Made by a program: the position numbers and the translations under genes. The notes below the pieces were generated by a model, which had not been told where the DNA came from, searched no databases, and saw only the letters and a program-made list of their open reading frames with translations. Of a DNA stretch of 64,000 nucleotides, positions 8,174-15,771 are shown one piece after another. The stretch lies in NCBI GenBank assembly GCA_014799385.1, contig JAAVIC010000020.1:120085-184084 (forward strand). The letters are read 5' to 3'. Source of the stretch: Oscillospiraceae bacterium (GTDB taxonomy: Bacteria; Bacillota; Clostridia; Oscillospirales; Ruminococcaceae). Each line of letters starts with the position of its first letter. The stretch's first letter is position 1.

Positions 8174-9058
8174 ATGTCCTTTTCATCGGAAGTTAAACGG
8201 GAGCTATGTAATGTCCGCGAGCTTTCGGCGGGTGAAATGTCAGCAATGCTGTACGGATTGATGTTCGCGGGGCGGACGGTAAACCGCAAACCCGTAATCC
8301 AGACGGAAAACACGGATTTGATCGCTGCGGCGAAAACACTCTCCGAGGGAGTGTTTTCGGGGGCAAAGACCGAAACCACGCGTTTGGTAAGGAACGGAAG
8401 TTCGTTGTATACATTTTCGGTGAAGTCCGCGCGAGTCGGCGAGTTGTACGGGGATTTCAGTATGATAAATCCCGAAATCGTTTCGGGGAACGACTCAGAC
8501 GCGGCGGCATTTTTGCGCGGAGTTTTCGTGTCCTGCGGCTCGATAACCGACCCGAAAAAGGAATATCATCTCGAAATCGTTCTCCCCGAGGACAGCCGCC
8601 GCGAGCCTTTGGCAGCGTTTATCCGCGAACACGGAATGGAAATCAAAACTGCCTCGCGCGCGAATAACACGATCATCTATGCCAAGGAGAGCGGACTAAT
8701 TGAGGATTTTCTGACCTACATCGGCGCGGGGATTCACGCGCTGGAGATTATGCAGGTGAAAATCGAAAAGGATTTGCGTAACCGCGCCAACCGTAGCGTG
8801 AACTGCGAGTGCGCGAACCTTGACAAGACAGTTGCCGCGAGTGAGAAAATCCGCCGCGACATTGAGCTGATTATCGAGAAAGGTGAGTTTGATTCTCTGC
8901 CGCCGGAGCTTCGAGAAACGGCGGAATTACGGCTTGCGAATCCCGAAAGTTCGCTGTCCGAATTGTGTGAGATGTTTAATCCTCTTATTTCCCGAAGCGG
9001 GCTGAATCACAGGTTGAGACGGCTCTCCAAGTTTGCGGAGAGTTTAAGAAATGATTAA
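8174..9058 (+). CDS. whiA: DNA-binding protein WhiA
   Basis: A conserved Gram-positive regulator of cell division and, in Actinobacteria, sporulation. Residues 1 to about 200 form the LAGLIDADG-homing-endonuclease-like domain (start MSFSSEVKRELCNV, later FLRGVFVSCGSITDP), and the C-terminal helix-turn-helix contains SLSELCEMFNPLISRSGLNHRLRR. 294 aa. GGGGCGGTGAG is the ribosome binding site. It is the last gene of the hprK operon and is followed by a strong bidirectional terminator. Confidence 0.95.
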   Translation: MSFSSEVKRELCNVRELSAGEMSAMLYGLMFAGRTVNRKPVIQTENTDLIAAAKTLSEGVFSGAKTETTRLVRNGSSLYTFSVKSARVGELYGDFSMINPEIVSGNDSDAAAFLRGVFVSCGSITDPKKEYHLEIVLPEDSRREPLAAFIREHGMEIKTASRANNTIIYAKESGLIEDFLTYIGAGIHALEIMQVKIEKDLRNRANRSVNCECANLDKTVAASEKIRRDIELIIEKGEFDSLPPELRETAELRLANPESSLSELCEMFNPLISRSGLNHRLRRLSKFAESLRND

Positions 9059-9090
9059 AACGGAGGACATTGCAGTCCTCCGTTTTTGTT
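9056..9090. terminator. Bidirectional terminator between whiA and the flavodoxin gene
   Basis: ACGGAGGAC/GTCCTCCGT stem with a 6-base loop, T-rich on the plus strand (TTTTTGTT) and AAAA on the other side, so it can serve both convergent genes. Confidence 0.85.
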
Positions 9091-9718
9091 ATCTGATGAA
9101 ATTTGTTCTGATTTTGGGTTCGGGAGTCGGGAAGGCGATTCCGTTTTCCGCACCCTGTTCGATACATTTCAGCAGCCATGCCATATTAGTGCCGAGCATA
9201 CGCATTGTCTGAAGTCCCTCTTCGTCTTGCAGAACCTCCTCGGGAGAGTTTCCGTGTACCTGATTCCAGTAATTGGAAGAAACAATCGGCATTGAGTTTA
9301 TCGTGAAGTATTTGTTCATCTGGTCGAATGTTGCGGACGCTCCGCCGCGCCGACATGAAACCACGGACGCTGCGGGCTTTCCGCGAAGAAATGCGCCGCC
9401 CGAATAGAACGCGCGGTCCATAAACGATGTTATCGCGCCGCCCATTGACGCGTAGTGTACGGGTGAACCAAACACAAAGCCGTCCGCGTTTTTCGCCAGC
9501 TCCGCAAATTCATTTACGGTGTCCTCCGAGAAACATTGACCGAGTTTCACACACGCTCCGCAGCCAATACATCCCGTGATGGGTTTGTTACCGACCCAGA
9601 AAATCTCGGTTGAAATTCCGTTTCGGTTCAGCTCCTTTTCAACCTCGCACAGCGCCGTGTATGTACAGCCCTTTTCGTGCGGCGAACCGTTTACCAATAC
9701 TGCTTTAAGCTCCTTCAT
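9089..9718 (-). CDS. NADPH-dependent FMN reductase / flavodoxin-fold protein
   Basis: A 209-residue flavoprotein of the iron-sulfur flavoprotein/NAD(P)H oxidoreductase group. LVNGSPHEKGCTYTAL near residue 8 is the FMN phosphate loop; CIGCGAC at about residue 50 resembles the cysteine cluster of iron-sulfur flavoproteins, although only part of that spacing is present. GSPVHYASMGG and SCRRGGASATFDQMN shape the flavin site. The start at 9718 has AAGGAG 6 bases upstream. It is monocistronic with its own promoter. The physiological substrate is unknown. Confidence 0.85.
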   Translation of the reverse strand: MKELKAVLVNGSPHEKGCTYTALCEVEKELNRNGISTEIFWVGNKPITGCIGCGACVKLGQCFSEDTVNEFAELAKNADGFVFGSPVHYASMGGAITSFMDRAFYSGGAFLRGKPAASVVSCRRGGASATFDQMNKYFTINSMPIVSSNYWNQVHGNSPEEVLQDEEGLQTMRMLGTNMAWLLKCIEQGAENGIAFPTPEPKIRTNFIR

Positions 9719-9744
9719 AGCAAAGTTCTCCTTGTAGTGAATAT

Positions 9745-9770
9745 TAGAGCGTGTTCACATTAACGCTCTA
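9745..9770. repeat. 26-bp palindrome TAGAGCGT...ACGCTCTA (family E, copy 1)
   Basis: TAGAGCGT and ACGCTCTA are perfect inverted arms around GTTCACATTA. The same sequence recurs after murG (51977-52000). It lies in the leader of the flavodoxin gene. Confidence 0.7.
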
Positions 9771-9791
9771 GTTGACTTCCGTCTAATTAAT

Positions 9792-9820
9792 ATTATACAT
9801 CTTTTTACTGAAAAATTCAA
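9792..9820 (-). promoter_or_regulatory. Promoter of the flavodoxin-like gene
   Basis: On the minus strand TTGAAT, 17 bases, TATAAT, about 75 bases before the start codon. Confidence 0.65.
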
Positions 9821-9885
9821 TAGATTTGCACAAAAACCTTGTATAAATTTTGTTCATTTTTTTAGAAAATTTTTGAAGAAACCCC

Positions 9886-9914
9886 TTGACATTACAAGGG
9901 ACTTGTGGTATAAT
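9886..9914 (+). promoter_or_regulatory. Strong promoter with overlapping operator-like palindrome
   Basis: TTGACA (9886-9891), 17 bases, TATAAT (9909-9914). The -35 box is embedded in the inverted repeat CCCTTG-acatta-CAAGGG, a likely repressor site, perhaps for the XRE protein encoded downstream. Confidence 0.7.
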
Positions 9915-9994
9915 AGTTTCAGAGATTGAAAATAACTGAAAGGGGGATAGGGTTATGTTCACAAGCTCACAGCATATGAATGGAGGCGGGTAAA

Positions 9995-10381
9995 ATGAGT
10001 GATTGTTTAAGTGTGTTGAAGTCCGCGCGCGAGGCGGAACTTGAGGTAAAGTCAATGCTGGAGCAGATTAAGCTGTTCCACGGGATTTTGAACCTCAAAG
10101 GCAGAACGCGCGAATGGGCGGAGCGCACGGTGGAAAAAATCGCGGAATTGGAGAACGAGTTGAATCGTCAGATTGACGAGGCTGTTGACCGTAAGCGAGA
10201 GGCTGTGAAGGTGCTGAGCGCGCTCAGCGGCGCGGAAAAAGCCGCGATGTATCAGTACTACATATTGGCGCGGGACTGGAGCGAGATCGCCGATGAACTG
10301 TATTTCAGCGAAAGGCAGGTTTACAACATCAGAAAACGCGCCGTGGCGCACCTTTGCGAACGATATGCGGTAGTTAGTTGA
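9995..10381 (+). CDS. Phage-type sigma-70 region 4-like protein (DUF1492/RinA-like)
   Basis: 128 residues. The N-terminal half is predicted coiled coil (EWAERTVEKIAELENELNRQIDEA). The C-terminal half (LSGAEKAAMYQYYILARDWSEIADELYFSERQVYNIRKRA) looks like a sigma-70 region 4 helix-turn-helix of the kind found in late transcription activators of prophages. Start ATG 9995 follows GGAGGCGGG. It is driven by the operator-bearing promoter at 9886. With the XRE and ImmA/IrrE genes it forms a phage-like regulatory cluster, but no structural, integrase or lysis genes are near, so it is a remnant or a domesticated module. Confidence 0.65.
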   Translation: MSDCLSVLKSAREAELEVKSMLEQIKLFHGILNLKGRTREWAERTVEKIAELENELNRQIDEAVDRKREAVKVLSALSGAEKAAMYQYYILARDWSEIADELYFSERQVYNIRKRAVAHLCERYAVVS

Positions 10382-10477
10382 TGGAAATAGTTGTTAGTTA
10401 CTTGGGTTAAAATCATAATCCGCTGTTTGTAGAGCAATTTAGGTGTGTTATAATCCAAAACGACTAACCGGAGTGAA

Positions 10478-10674
10478 GTGCAAATCCAAAACGCAAGCTA
10501 AGGCGACCGCCTTAGTTTCGCGGCATCCGTGCCGCGCTTTGGGCGGTCACCGGCAACGTCGTGTTGCCGCACAGCACCGCGCAGCGGTGTAGCGGCTCGC
10601 TTAGCGAGTGCAGATGAAATCCGCAAAGCGGATTTCATCTGCGCGGTTTTGGATTTGCCATTAAAATCAGGAGG
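10478..10674 (+). repeat. Family-A structured 5' repeat, copy before the XRE gene
   Basis: The core opens with GTGCAAATCCAAAAC and closes with GTTTTGGATTTGCC, a 12-bp stem. Inside are GCGGCATCCGTGCCGC, GGCAAC...GTTGCC and GATGAAATCCGC-aaa-GCGGATTTCATC hairpins. The end is ATTAAAATCAGGAGG, which is the ribosome binding site of the next gene. Degenerate leader modules lie upstream from about 10400 (TTATAATCCAAAACGACTAACCGG). The module GCATCCGTGCCGCGCTTTGG is shared with the copy before murE. Confidence 0.85.
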
Positions 10675-10678
10675 AATT

Positions 10679-11134
10679 ATGGCTATTAAGGATGAGATCA
10701 GACGTTTGAGAACCGAAATGGGGCTTTCCCAGAAACAGCTTGCGGCGCAAATTGGCGTAACGCCCGCCGCGATAGGAAATTATGAGTGCGGAGTGAGCTT
10801 TCCTAAGGAGGAAAAGCTGATGGCTTTGTTTACCGCGCTGAAATGTACCCCCAACGACCTGTTGGGCGAGGGGTATGTCGAGGAGGACGTTCTCGCGCAT
10901 TCGTCGGATTACGCACGGCTGGACGAGCAGGGTCGCCGCCGTGTGGACAAAATCACCGAGCAAGAGATGAACCGGTGTGGGGTATCATCTCGGTTTGCGG
11001 CGAATGAGAGCAGCTCCGCCCGCGAGGTGCTTATTGCCGCGCGTGACGGCGGTGATCCGAAGAAGTCCGAGCTTACGCCGCGTCAAGGCAAGAGCGTTCT
11101 TGACGCGCCCGATTACCGCGGAGGAAAGCGGTAA
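10679..11134 (+). CDS. XRE-family helix-turn-helix regulator
   Basis: 151 residues. Residues 1-60 form a Cro/C1-type domain (LRTEMGLSQKQLAAQIGVTP, then AIGNYECGVSFP). A basic tail follows and no clear effector domain is seen. The track start at 10529 lies inside the repeat; the real ATG is 10679, 4 bases after AGGAGG. Its stop is directly followed by the ATG of the ImmA/IrrE gene, so the two form the usual repressor/anti-repressor-protease pair of mobile elements, in which the protease cleaves the XRE repressor. Confidence 0.85.
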   Translation: MAIKDEIRRLRTEMGLSQKQLAAQIGVTPAAIGNYECGVSFPKEEKLMALFTALKCTPNDLLGEGYVEEDVLAHSSDYARLDEQGRRRVDKITEQEMNRCGVSSRFAANESSSAREVLIAARDGGDPKKSELTPRQGKSVLDAPDYRGGKR

Positions 11135-11650
11135 ATGGAAATCGCGGAAATCTACGAGCGCGCGGATATCCGCTCTTTACCGATAGACCCGCTGTCGGCG
11201 GCGCGCTCCCTCGGGATCAAAGCGGTCAGCTATAAAATAATCTCCGAGTGTTATCAAATTACCTTTGAGGAGCTGTACCGTAAAAGTCTGTGGGGATTCA
11301 GCTTTCTTGAAGGGGAATTTCCCGTAATCGCATTGAACGAGAGCGCTTGCTGTGAACGCAGACGGCGGTTTACGGCGGCGCACGAGCTTGGACATTGCGT
11401 TCTCGGACATTTGCACGGCGGAAATCTCGAATCGGCGGAACGCGAGGCTAATCGCTTTGCCGCGGATTTCCTCGCGCCGCTGTGCGTTCTGGAGCGGTGC
11501 GGAGTTAGTTCCGCAGCAGAGATTGGGAGGTTGTGCGGAATTTCCGAGTCGGCAGCGGAAATCAGATTACGTGAGCTGCGCTCCGGGATATTTCGGCGCG
11601 ATGAGCGGATCTCGGAGCAATTTGCAAGATTTATCGCGCGTTATTTTTAA
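11135..11650 (+). CDS. ImmA/IrrE family metallopeptidase
   Basis: 171 residues with the zinc peptidase motif HELGH (residues 83-87) preceded by a basic stretch, and EREANRFAADFLAP supplying the third ligand region. In ICEBs1 the homologue ImmA cleaves the repressor ImmR; in Deinococcus IrrE is a damage-responsive protease. Start codon abuts the stop of the XRE gene (TAAATG). The pairing with an XRE gene strongly suggests a repressor-cleavage role. No conjugation or phage genes flank it. Confidence 0.88.
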   Translation: MEIAEIYERADIRSLPIDPLSAARSLGIKAVSYKIISECYQITFEELYRKSLWGFSFLEGEFPVIALNESACCERRRRFTAAHELGHCVLGHLHGGNLESAEREANRFAADFLAPLCVLERCGVSSAAEIGRLCGISESAAEIRLRELRSGIFRRDERISEQFARFIARYF

Positions 11651-11750
11651 TCGGACTGGTTTTAATCGGACTAATGTGCTCCGCGCTGTATGTTTTCGCG
11701 GAGCATTTTTCGAAAATATTCAAATCTGTAAAAAAATTTCAAAAAACCCC

Positions 11751-11779
11751 TTGACAAATACATAGTAATATGATATACT
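11751..11779 (+). promoter_or_regulatory. Promoter of metY
   Basis: TTGACA (11751-11756), 17 bases, TATACT (11774-11779), about 65 bases before metY. I see no S-box or other riboswitch in the short leader. Confidence 0.75.
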
Positions 11780-11845
11780 TTAAGGGTAATGAAAAATAAA
11801 TGCGGATTTCCGAATATGGGAGCGCAATAAAAAGGAGATTTTATT

Positions 11846-13123
11846 ATGGCAAACAATTACAGATTCGAAACACTTCAGGTTCACGCGGGGCAGGAGAAAC
11901 CCGATGCAGTCACAGACGCACGCGCAGTGCCGATTTATGCGTCCACCAGTTTTGTATTCCACGATGCGCAGCACGCGGCAGACCGTTTTGCGCTGAAAGA
12001 CGCGGGCAACATTTACGGTCGTCTTACCAACCCCACTCAGGATATTTTCGAGCAGCGCATGGCAGCTCTCGAGGGCGGCGTTGCGGCTCTGGCGACCGCT
12101 TCGGGCGCAGCGGCGATTACATACACGATTCAGGCTCTGGCTCACGCGGGAGAGAATATCGTTTCCTCGCGCAACATTTACGGCGGAACATACAATCTCC
12201 TGGAGCACACGCTTCCGCAGTATGGAATTACGGGCAAGTTTGTAGACCCCGAACCCGCTGAGTTCGAGAAAGCGATTGACGACAAGACCAAGGCTTTGTA
12301 TATAGAAACGCTCGGTAATCCGAATTCCGATGTCGCTGACATTGAGGAAATCGCTAAAGTGGCTCACAAGCACGGTATTCCGTTGGTTGTGGATTCCACG
12401 TTTGCAACTCCCTATCTGCTCCGCCCGATCGAGTACGGCGCGGATATTGTGGTTCACTCCGCGACTAAGTTCATCGGCGGTCATGGAACTGCAATCGGCG
12501 GCATAATCGTTGACGGCGGTAAGTTCGACTGGGCTAACGGAAAGTTCCCGTGGATCTCCGAGCCGAACCCCTCTTATCACGGAGTTTCGTTCTCGCAGGC
12601 GGTTGGCGCGGCGGCATTTGTAACGTATATCCGCGCGATTCTGCTGCGCGATACCGGAGCAACGCTCTCACCGTTCCACGCGTTTATATTCCTGCAAGGT
12701 CTGGAAACGCTGTCGCTGCGTGTTGAGCGGCACGTACAGAACGCGCTGAAAATTGTGGATTACCTCGCGAAAAATCCTAAGGTTGAGGCGGTTCATCACC
12801 CGTCGCTCTCCTCCGAGCCTACTCACGCTCTGTATCAGAAGTACTTCCCGAACGGCGGCGGTTCGATCTTCACGTTTGAGGTGAAGGGCGGCGCGTCAGA
12901 GGCAATGAAGTTCATTGATAACCTCGACATTTTCTCGCTGTTGGCGAATGTTGCGGACGCAAAGAGCCTTGTAATTCACCCCGCGTCTACCACGCACTCG
13001 CAGCTTAACGAGCAAGAGCTGCTCGAACAGGGAATCAAGCCCGGCACGATTCGTTTGTCTATCGGAATCGAGCACGCGGACGACCTGATTGCGGCTCTGG
13101 ATAAGGCATTCGCGGCTATTTAA
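11846..13123 (+). CDS. metY: O-acetylhomoserine aminocarboxypropyltransferase (sulfhydrylase)
   Basis: A PLP enzyme of the Cys/Met metabolism family making homocysteine from O-acetylhomoserine and sulfide. Length 425 aa is typical of MetY, longer than MetB/MetC. YGRLTNPT near residue 52, [13 protein letters not shown], and [11 protein letters not shown] with the PLP-binding Lys at about residue 207 are diagnostic. Ribosome binding site AAAAGGAG lies 9 bases before ATG 11846. It has its own promoter and is followed after one base by a membrane-protein ORF. Confidence 0.94.
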   Translation: MANNYRFETLQVHAGQEKPDAVTDARAVPIYASTSFVFHDAQHAADRFALKDAGNIYGRLTNPTQDIFEQRMAALEGGVAALATASGAAAITYTIQALAHAGENIVSSRNIYGGTYNLLEHTLPQYGITGKFVDPEPAEFEKAIDDKTKALYIETLGNPNSDVADIEEIAKVAHKHGIPLVVDSTFATPYLLRPIEYGADIVVHSATKFIGGHGTAIGGIIVDGGKFDWANGKFPWISEPNPSYHGVSFSQAVGAAAFVTYIRAILLRDTGATLSPFHAFIFLQGLETLSLRVERHVQNALKIVDYLAKNPKVEAVHHPSLSSEPTHALYQKYFPNGGGSIFTFEVKGGASEAMKFIDNLDIFSLLANVADAKSLVIHPASTTHSQLNEQELLEQGIKPGTIRLSIGIEHADDLIAALDKAFAAI

Positions 13124-13124
13124 G

Positions 13125-13814
13125 ATGAATAAGTTCTTCAGGGTTCTGGGGTACATTCTCGGGATAATCTGGCTGTTGGTGCTGGTGTTTTTTCTTTCCG
13201 GAATATATTCGGAGTTCAAGCGCGAGGACGGCGGTCTTCCGATATGGATAATCCTCATTCTGGCTTGGTTTGCGTTGGTCACGGCGGTTATATTTATTGT
13301 TCCGTGCGTGACTGTCAAAATGCAGCACAAGAAAGAGCGTGAGTACTGTGAGAAAAACATCTCCAATATAATTCTTTCCGATGATTTTTTCGGGGTGATG
13401 GTTTTCGAGCTCGACAGCGAACTGAAAACGCTGGATTCCAAGGACGTCAATCTGCCGCCGTTTGGCGCGGATCCCCCCGGAACGCTGGAGATTTACGGAT
13501 ATTCCGAGGATTTGCACAGCACGATTTTTGGAAATCTGCGGGAGCTGTATAACCACGCGGATGAGCTTATGGAGCGGGTCTGCCCCGAGTTTTTGAAAAC
13601 TTGCAATGATTACGAGGAGGTTGACGAGCGCGGCAAACCGTACACGCTTGATTCGTTGAGGAAGTCTGTTTATGCGGACAGAATAACGATTACAAACGGC
13701 GGAACATGTTTTGAGCTGTATTTCAGCACCGGTTACGTCCGTTTTGGAGGACACAGGTTTGTTGCGTGTGTGAACTTTTCGGATAAAACATTGGATTTCA
13801 ACCTTGAAGTCTGA
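13125..13814 (+). CDS. Hypothetical membrane protein, 229 aa
   Basis: I do not recognise the family. Two hydrophobic helices occupy residues about 6-28 and 42-68 (LGYILGIIWLLVLVFFLSG and IILILAWFALVTAVIF), followed by a charged domain of about 160 residues. The start ATG 13125 is 4 codon-free bases after the metY stop, so it is probably co-transcribed with metY; the longer track start overlaps metY. No catalytic motif is evident. Confidence 0.65.
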   Translation: MNKFFRVLGYILGIIWLLVLVFFLSGIYSEFKREDGGLPIWIILILAWFALVTAVIFIVPCVTVKMQHKKEREYCEKNISNIILSDDFFGVMVFELDSELKTLDSKDVNLPPFGADPPGTLEIYGYSEDLHSTIFGNLRELYNHADELMERVCPEFLKTCNDYEEVDERGKPYTLDSLRKSVYADRITITNGGTCFELYFSTGYVRFGGHRFVACVNFSDKTLDFNLEV

Positions 13815-13942
13815 TAAAAAAATCCCTCGCTTTATGGAACGTGCGGTATAGAAGTTTTTCGGTGTCGAGCGAATACGCTTGACACCGATTTTCTATGAAA
13901 CGAAATACCAAAGGCGGCTCGCCTTGCGGCGGGGGATTTCTG

Positions 13943-14818
13943 TTATTTACCGGCAATCAACTCATACATTTCGGGGCGGCGGTCACGGAATACTCCCCAT
14001 TCGTACCTTTCTGTGCGTATCTCATCGAGGTCGAACTCGCGGAGCAGAACGCAGTCGGATTCACGGTCGGCGGATTCGAGGATCTCGCCTGTGGGGTCGG
14101 TGATAAAGCTGCTGCCGAAGAATGTCAGCTCGCTTGTCTGGTGAGCGTTGCCGTCATCGGGGGTAACGGATTCCGTCCCCGTGCGGTTCGCGGCAATCAC
14201 GGGGAGAACATTCGCTGCCGCGTGTCCTTGCATACACCGCCGCCAGTGGGGCATACTGTCGCAGCCGATAATCGGTTCGCTGCCGATAGCAGTGGGGTAG
14301 AGCAGGAGCTCCGCGCCTTGCAGAGCCATACAACGCGCCGCTTCGGGAAACCACTGATCCCAACAGATTCCTACACCGATTTTCCCGAAACGCGTTTCCC
14401 ATACGCGGAATCCCGTGTCGCCGGGCGTGAAGTAGAACTTCTCTTGATAAAAATGGTCATCGGGAATGTGCGTTTTGCGGTACACTCCGAGAATCTCACC
14501 GTTGTCTATCATCGCGATTGAGTTGTAGAAGTTGCTCACGTCACGCTCGTAAAACGAAATCGGCAGAACGATTCCCAACTCGCGTGAAACCTCGCTAAAC
14601 CGCTTTATAGCGGGATTCTCAAGCAACGGCATCGCCAAATCGTAATGTTCATACCTCCGCTCTTGGCAGAAGTATTTTGTTTCAAAAAGTTCGGGTAGCA
14701 GCACAATGTTCGCGCCCTTTGCGGCAGCCTCGCGAACTAACCTTTCCGCCTTTTCAATGGATTTTTCGCGCGTTTCCGGGATTGACATCTGGATTGCCGC
14801 AACTGTAATTTTTCTCAT
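13943..14818 (-). CDS. aguB: N-carbamoylputrescine amidase
   Basis: Hydrolyses N-carbamoylputrescine to putrescine, CO2 and ammonia. It is a nitrilase-superfamily enzyme with the Glu-Lys-Cys triad visible as LPELFE (E43), YRKTHIPD (K115) and GICWDQWFPE (C152). YFCQERRYEHYDLA and HWRRCMQGHAAAN match AguB rather than other carbon-nitrogen hydrolases. 291 aa is the normal size. It is preceded on its own strand by a family-A repeat that supplies the ribosome binding site. It completes the agmatine route begun by aguA, two genes upstream. Confidence 0.94.
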   Translation of the reverse strand: MRKITVAAIQMSIPETREKSIEKAERLVREAAAKGANIVLLPELFETKYFCQERRYEHYDLAMPLLENPAIKRFSEVSRELGIVLPISFYERDVSNFYNSIAMIDNGEILGVYRKTHIPDDHFYQEKFYFTPGDTGFRVWETRFGKIGVGICWDQWFPEAARCMALQGAELLLYPTAIGSEPIIGCDSMPHWRRCMQGHAAANVLPVIAANRTGTESVTPDDGNAHQTSELTFFGSSFITDPTGEILESADRESDCVLLREFDLDEIRTERYEWGVFRDRRPEMYELIAGK

Positions 14819-14823
14819 AATCT

Positions 14824-14943
14824 CCTCCTTATCTTAAAAACAAATCCAAAACCACAAAGACGAGCTTTGCTCGTCTTTGTTCGCTGAGCGAACCGCTACA
14901 CCGCAAAGCGGTGTAGCGCTCCGCTCACGTTTTGGATTTGCAC
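14824..14943 (-). repeat. Family-A structured 5' repeat, copy before aguB
   Basis: Read on the minus strand it opens GTGCAAATCCAAAAC and closes GGTTTTGGATTTG. Internal hairpins are CGCTACACCGC-ttt-GCGGTGTAGCG and AAAGACGAGC-aaa-GCTCGTCTTT. It ends TTTAAGATAAGGAGG just before the aguB start. One leader module (CAATCTATTGGCGAACA) precedes it. This is the only minus-strand copy and it is again in the sense of its downstream gene. Confidence 0.88.
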
Positions 14944-14967
14944 TGTTCGCCAATAGATTGTTTGGTT

Positions 14968-15771
14968 TTAACGTTTTAGCCTGAGTACACGTTCGTACTT
15001 TATATCCGAATCGAACACAACCTCGATTTTACCTGCCTTGATTAGCTTGTCAATTCTCAGCGCGTACCACCAATCGCCGATTCCGAGCGGGTTTTCGCCG
15101 AGGATTCGCCCGATAAGCACTGCCTCGCGAATCGGTTCTTCGGTAAGATACTTGCGAATCAGAAAATCGTAGAAATTCGCGGGAGCGCTAATAACCACAC
15201 CGTTTACGACCGCACGAAGGGGAGCATTCTCGGATTGCAGCCTCTTCCAGTCAAACGCGTTTTTGCGTATCTCGGCGCGCGGGATTTTCCGTTGGAGCGG
15301 CAGAAAGTCCGCGAAGGATTCGGGTGTAAACTCGCCCCACGAGCTGTAACAATGCGCATTGTTGCCAACAGCGACCACTCGCGGCATCTCCACGGAATAT
15401 ACATCGCTGTCATAATTTTCCAATAGAGAGCACAGCCACAGCAATCCACACATTGAATACGGCGCGGAGCAGTGCCAAATCCGAATGGGTTCACCGCTTT
15501 TGAGGTACGCGAACAAACGCTCCAACTGTTCCGAGTAGATTGCGCCGAGCTGTTTCAGCTCGCGTTTCATCTCCACGTCCTTGCCCCATTGCTTACGGTA
15601 GAGCATTCGGGCAATCAGCCGCCGCCGATATTCCCCGGTAAGCGGCTTGCTAATATCTCCAATATTTGCCATAAACGCTAAGCAAACCACATCGCGGCTA
15701 AGGATAAAACCTTGTTTCAGCGCGTATTTCATCGCTCCCGATTCGTTTTCGCCAAACAGAACCTCAATCAT
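14968..15771 (-). CDS. DUF1835/DUF3658-like protein
   Basis: 267 residues. The region IWHCSAPYSMCGLLWLCSLL near residue 97 and the preceding short N-terminal fold resemble DUF1835. The C-terminal part (NPLGIGDWWYALRIDKLIKAGKI) matches the DUF3658 pattern. The function of this family is not established. Start ATG 15771 (GGAGGT upstream) overlaps the aguA stop by 4 bases, so it is translationally coupled to aguA. Its place between aguA and aguB may be incidental, since this family is widespread. Confidence 0.7.
   Translation of the reverse strand: MIEVLFGENESGAMKYALKQGFILSRDVVCLAFMANIGDISKPLTGEYRRRLIARMLYRKQWGKDVEMKRELKQLGAIYSEQLERLFAYLKSGEPIRIWHCSAPYSMCGLLWLCSLLENYDSDVYSVEMPRVVAVGNNAHCYSSWGEFTPESFADFLPLQRKIPRAEIRKNAFDWKRLQSENAPLRAVVNGVVISAPANFYDFLIRKYLTEEPIREAVLIGRILGENPLGIGDWWYALRIDKLIKAGKIEVVFDSDIKYERVLRLKR

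Noticed and set aside
8193-8414. Several 60-90 aa ORFs antisense or out of frame within conserved genes
   Set aside because: They follow the codon periodicity of the sense gene and have no start signals; typical GC-skew shadows.
10529-10678. N-terminal extension of the XRE regulator in the ORF track
   Set aside because: It consists of translated hairpin modules of the family-A repeat; the family start and ribosome binding site are at 10679.
9886-11650. Complete prophage or integrative element
   Set aside because: Only three regulatory genes are present; no integrase, att duplication, portal, capsid or conjugation genes can be seen.
11780-11845. Possible SAM (S-box) riboswitch before metY
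   Set aside because: The leader is only about 65 bases and lacks the conserved S-box core.
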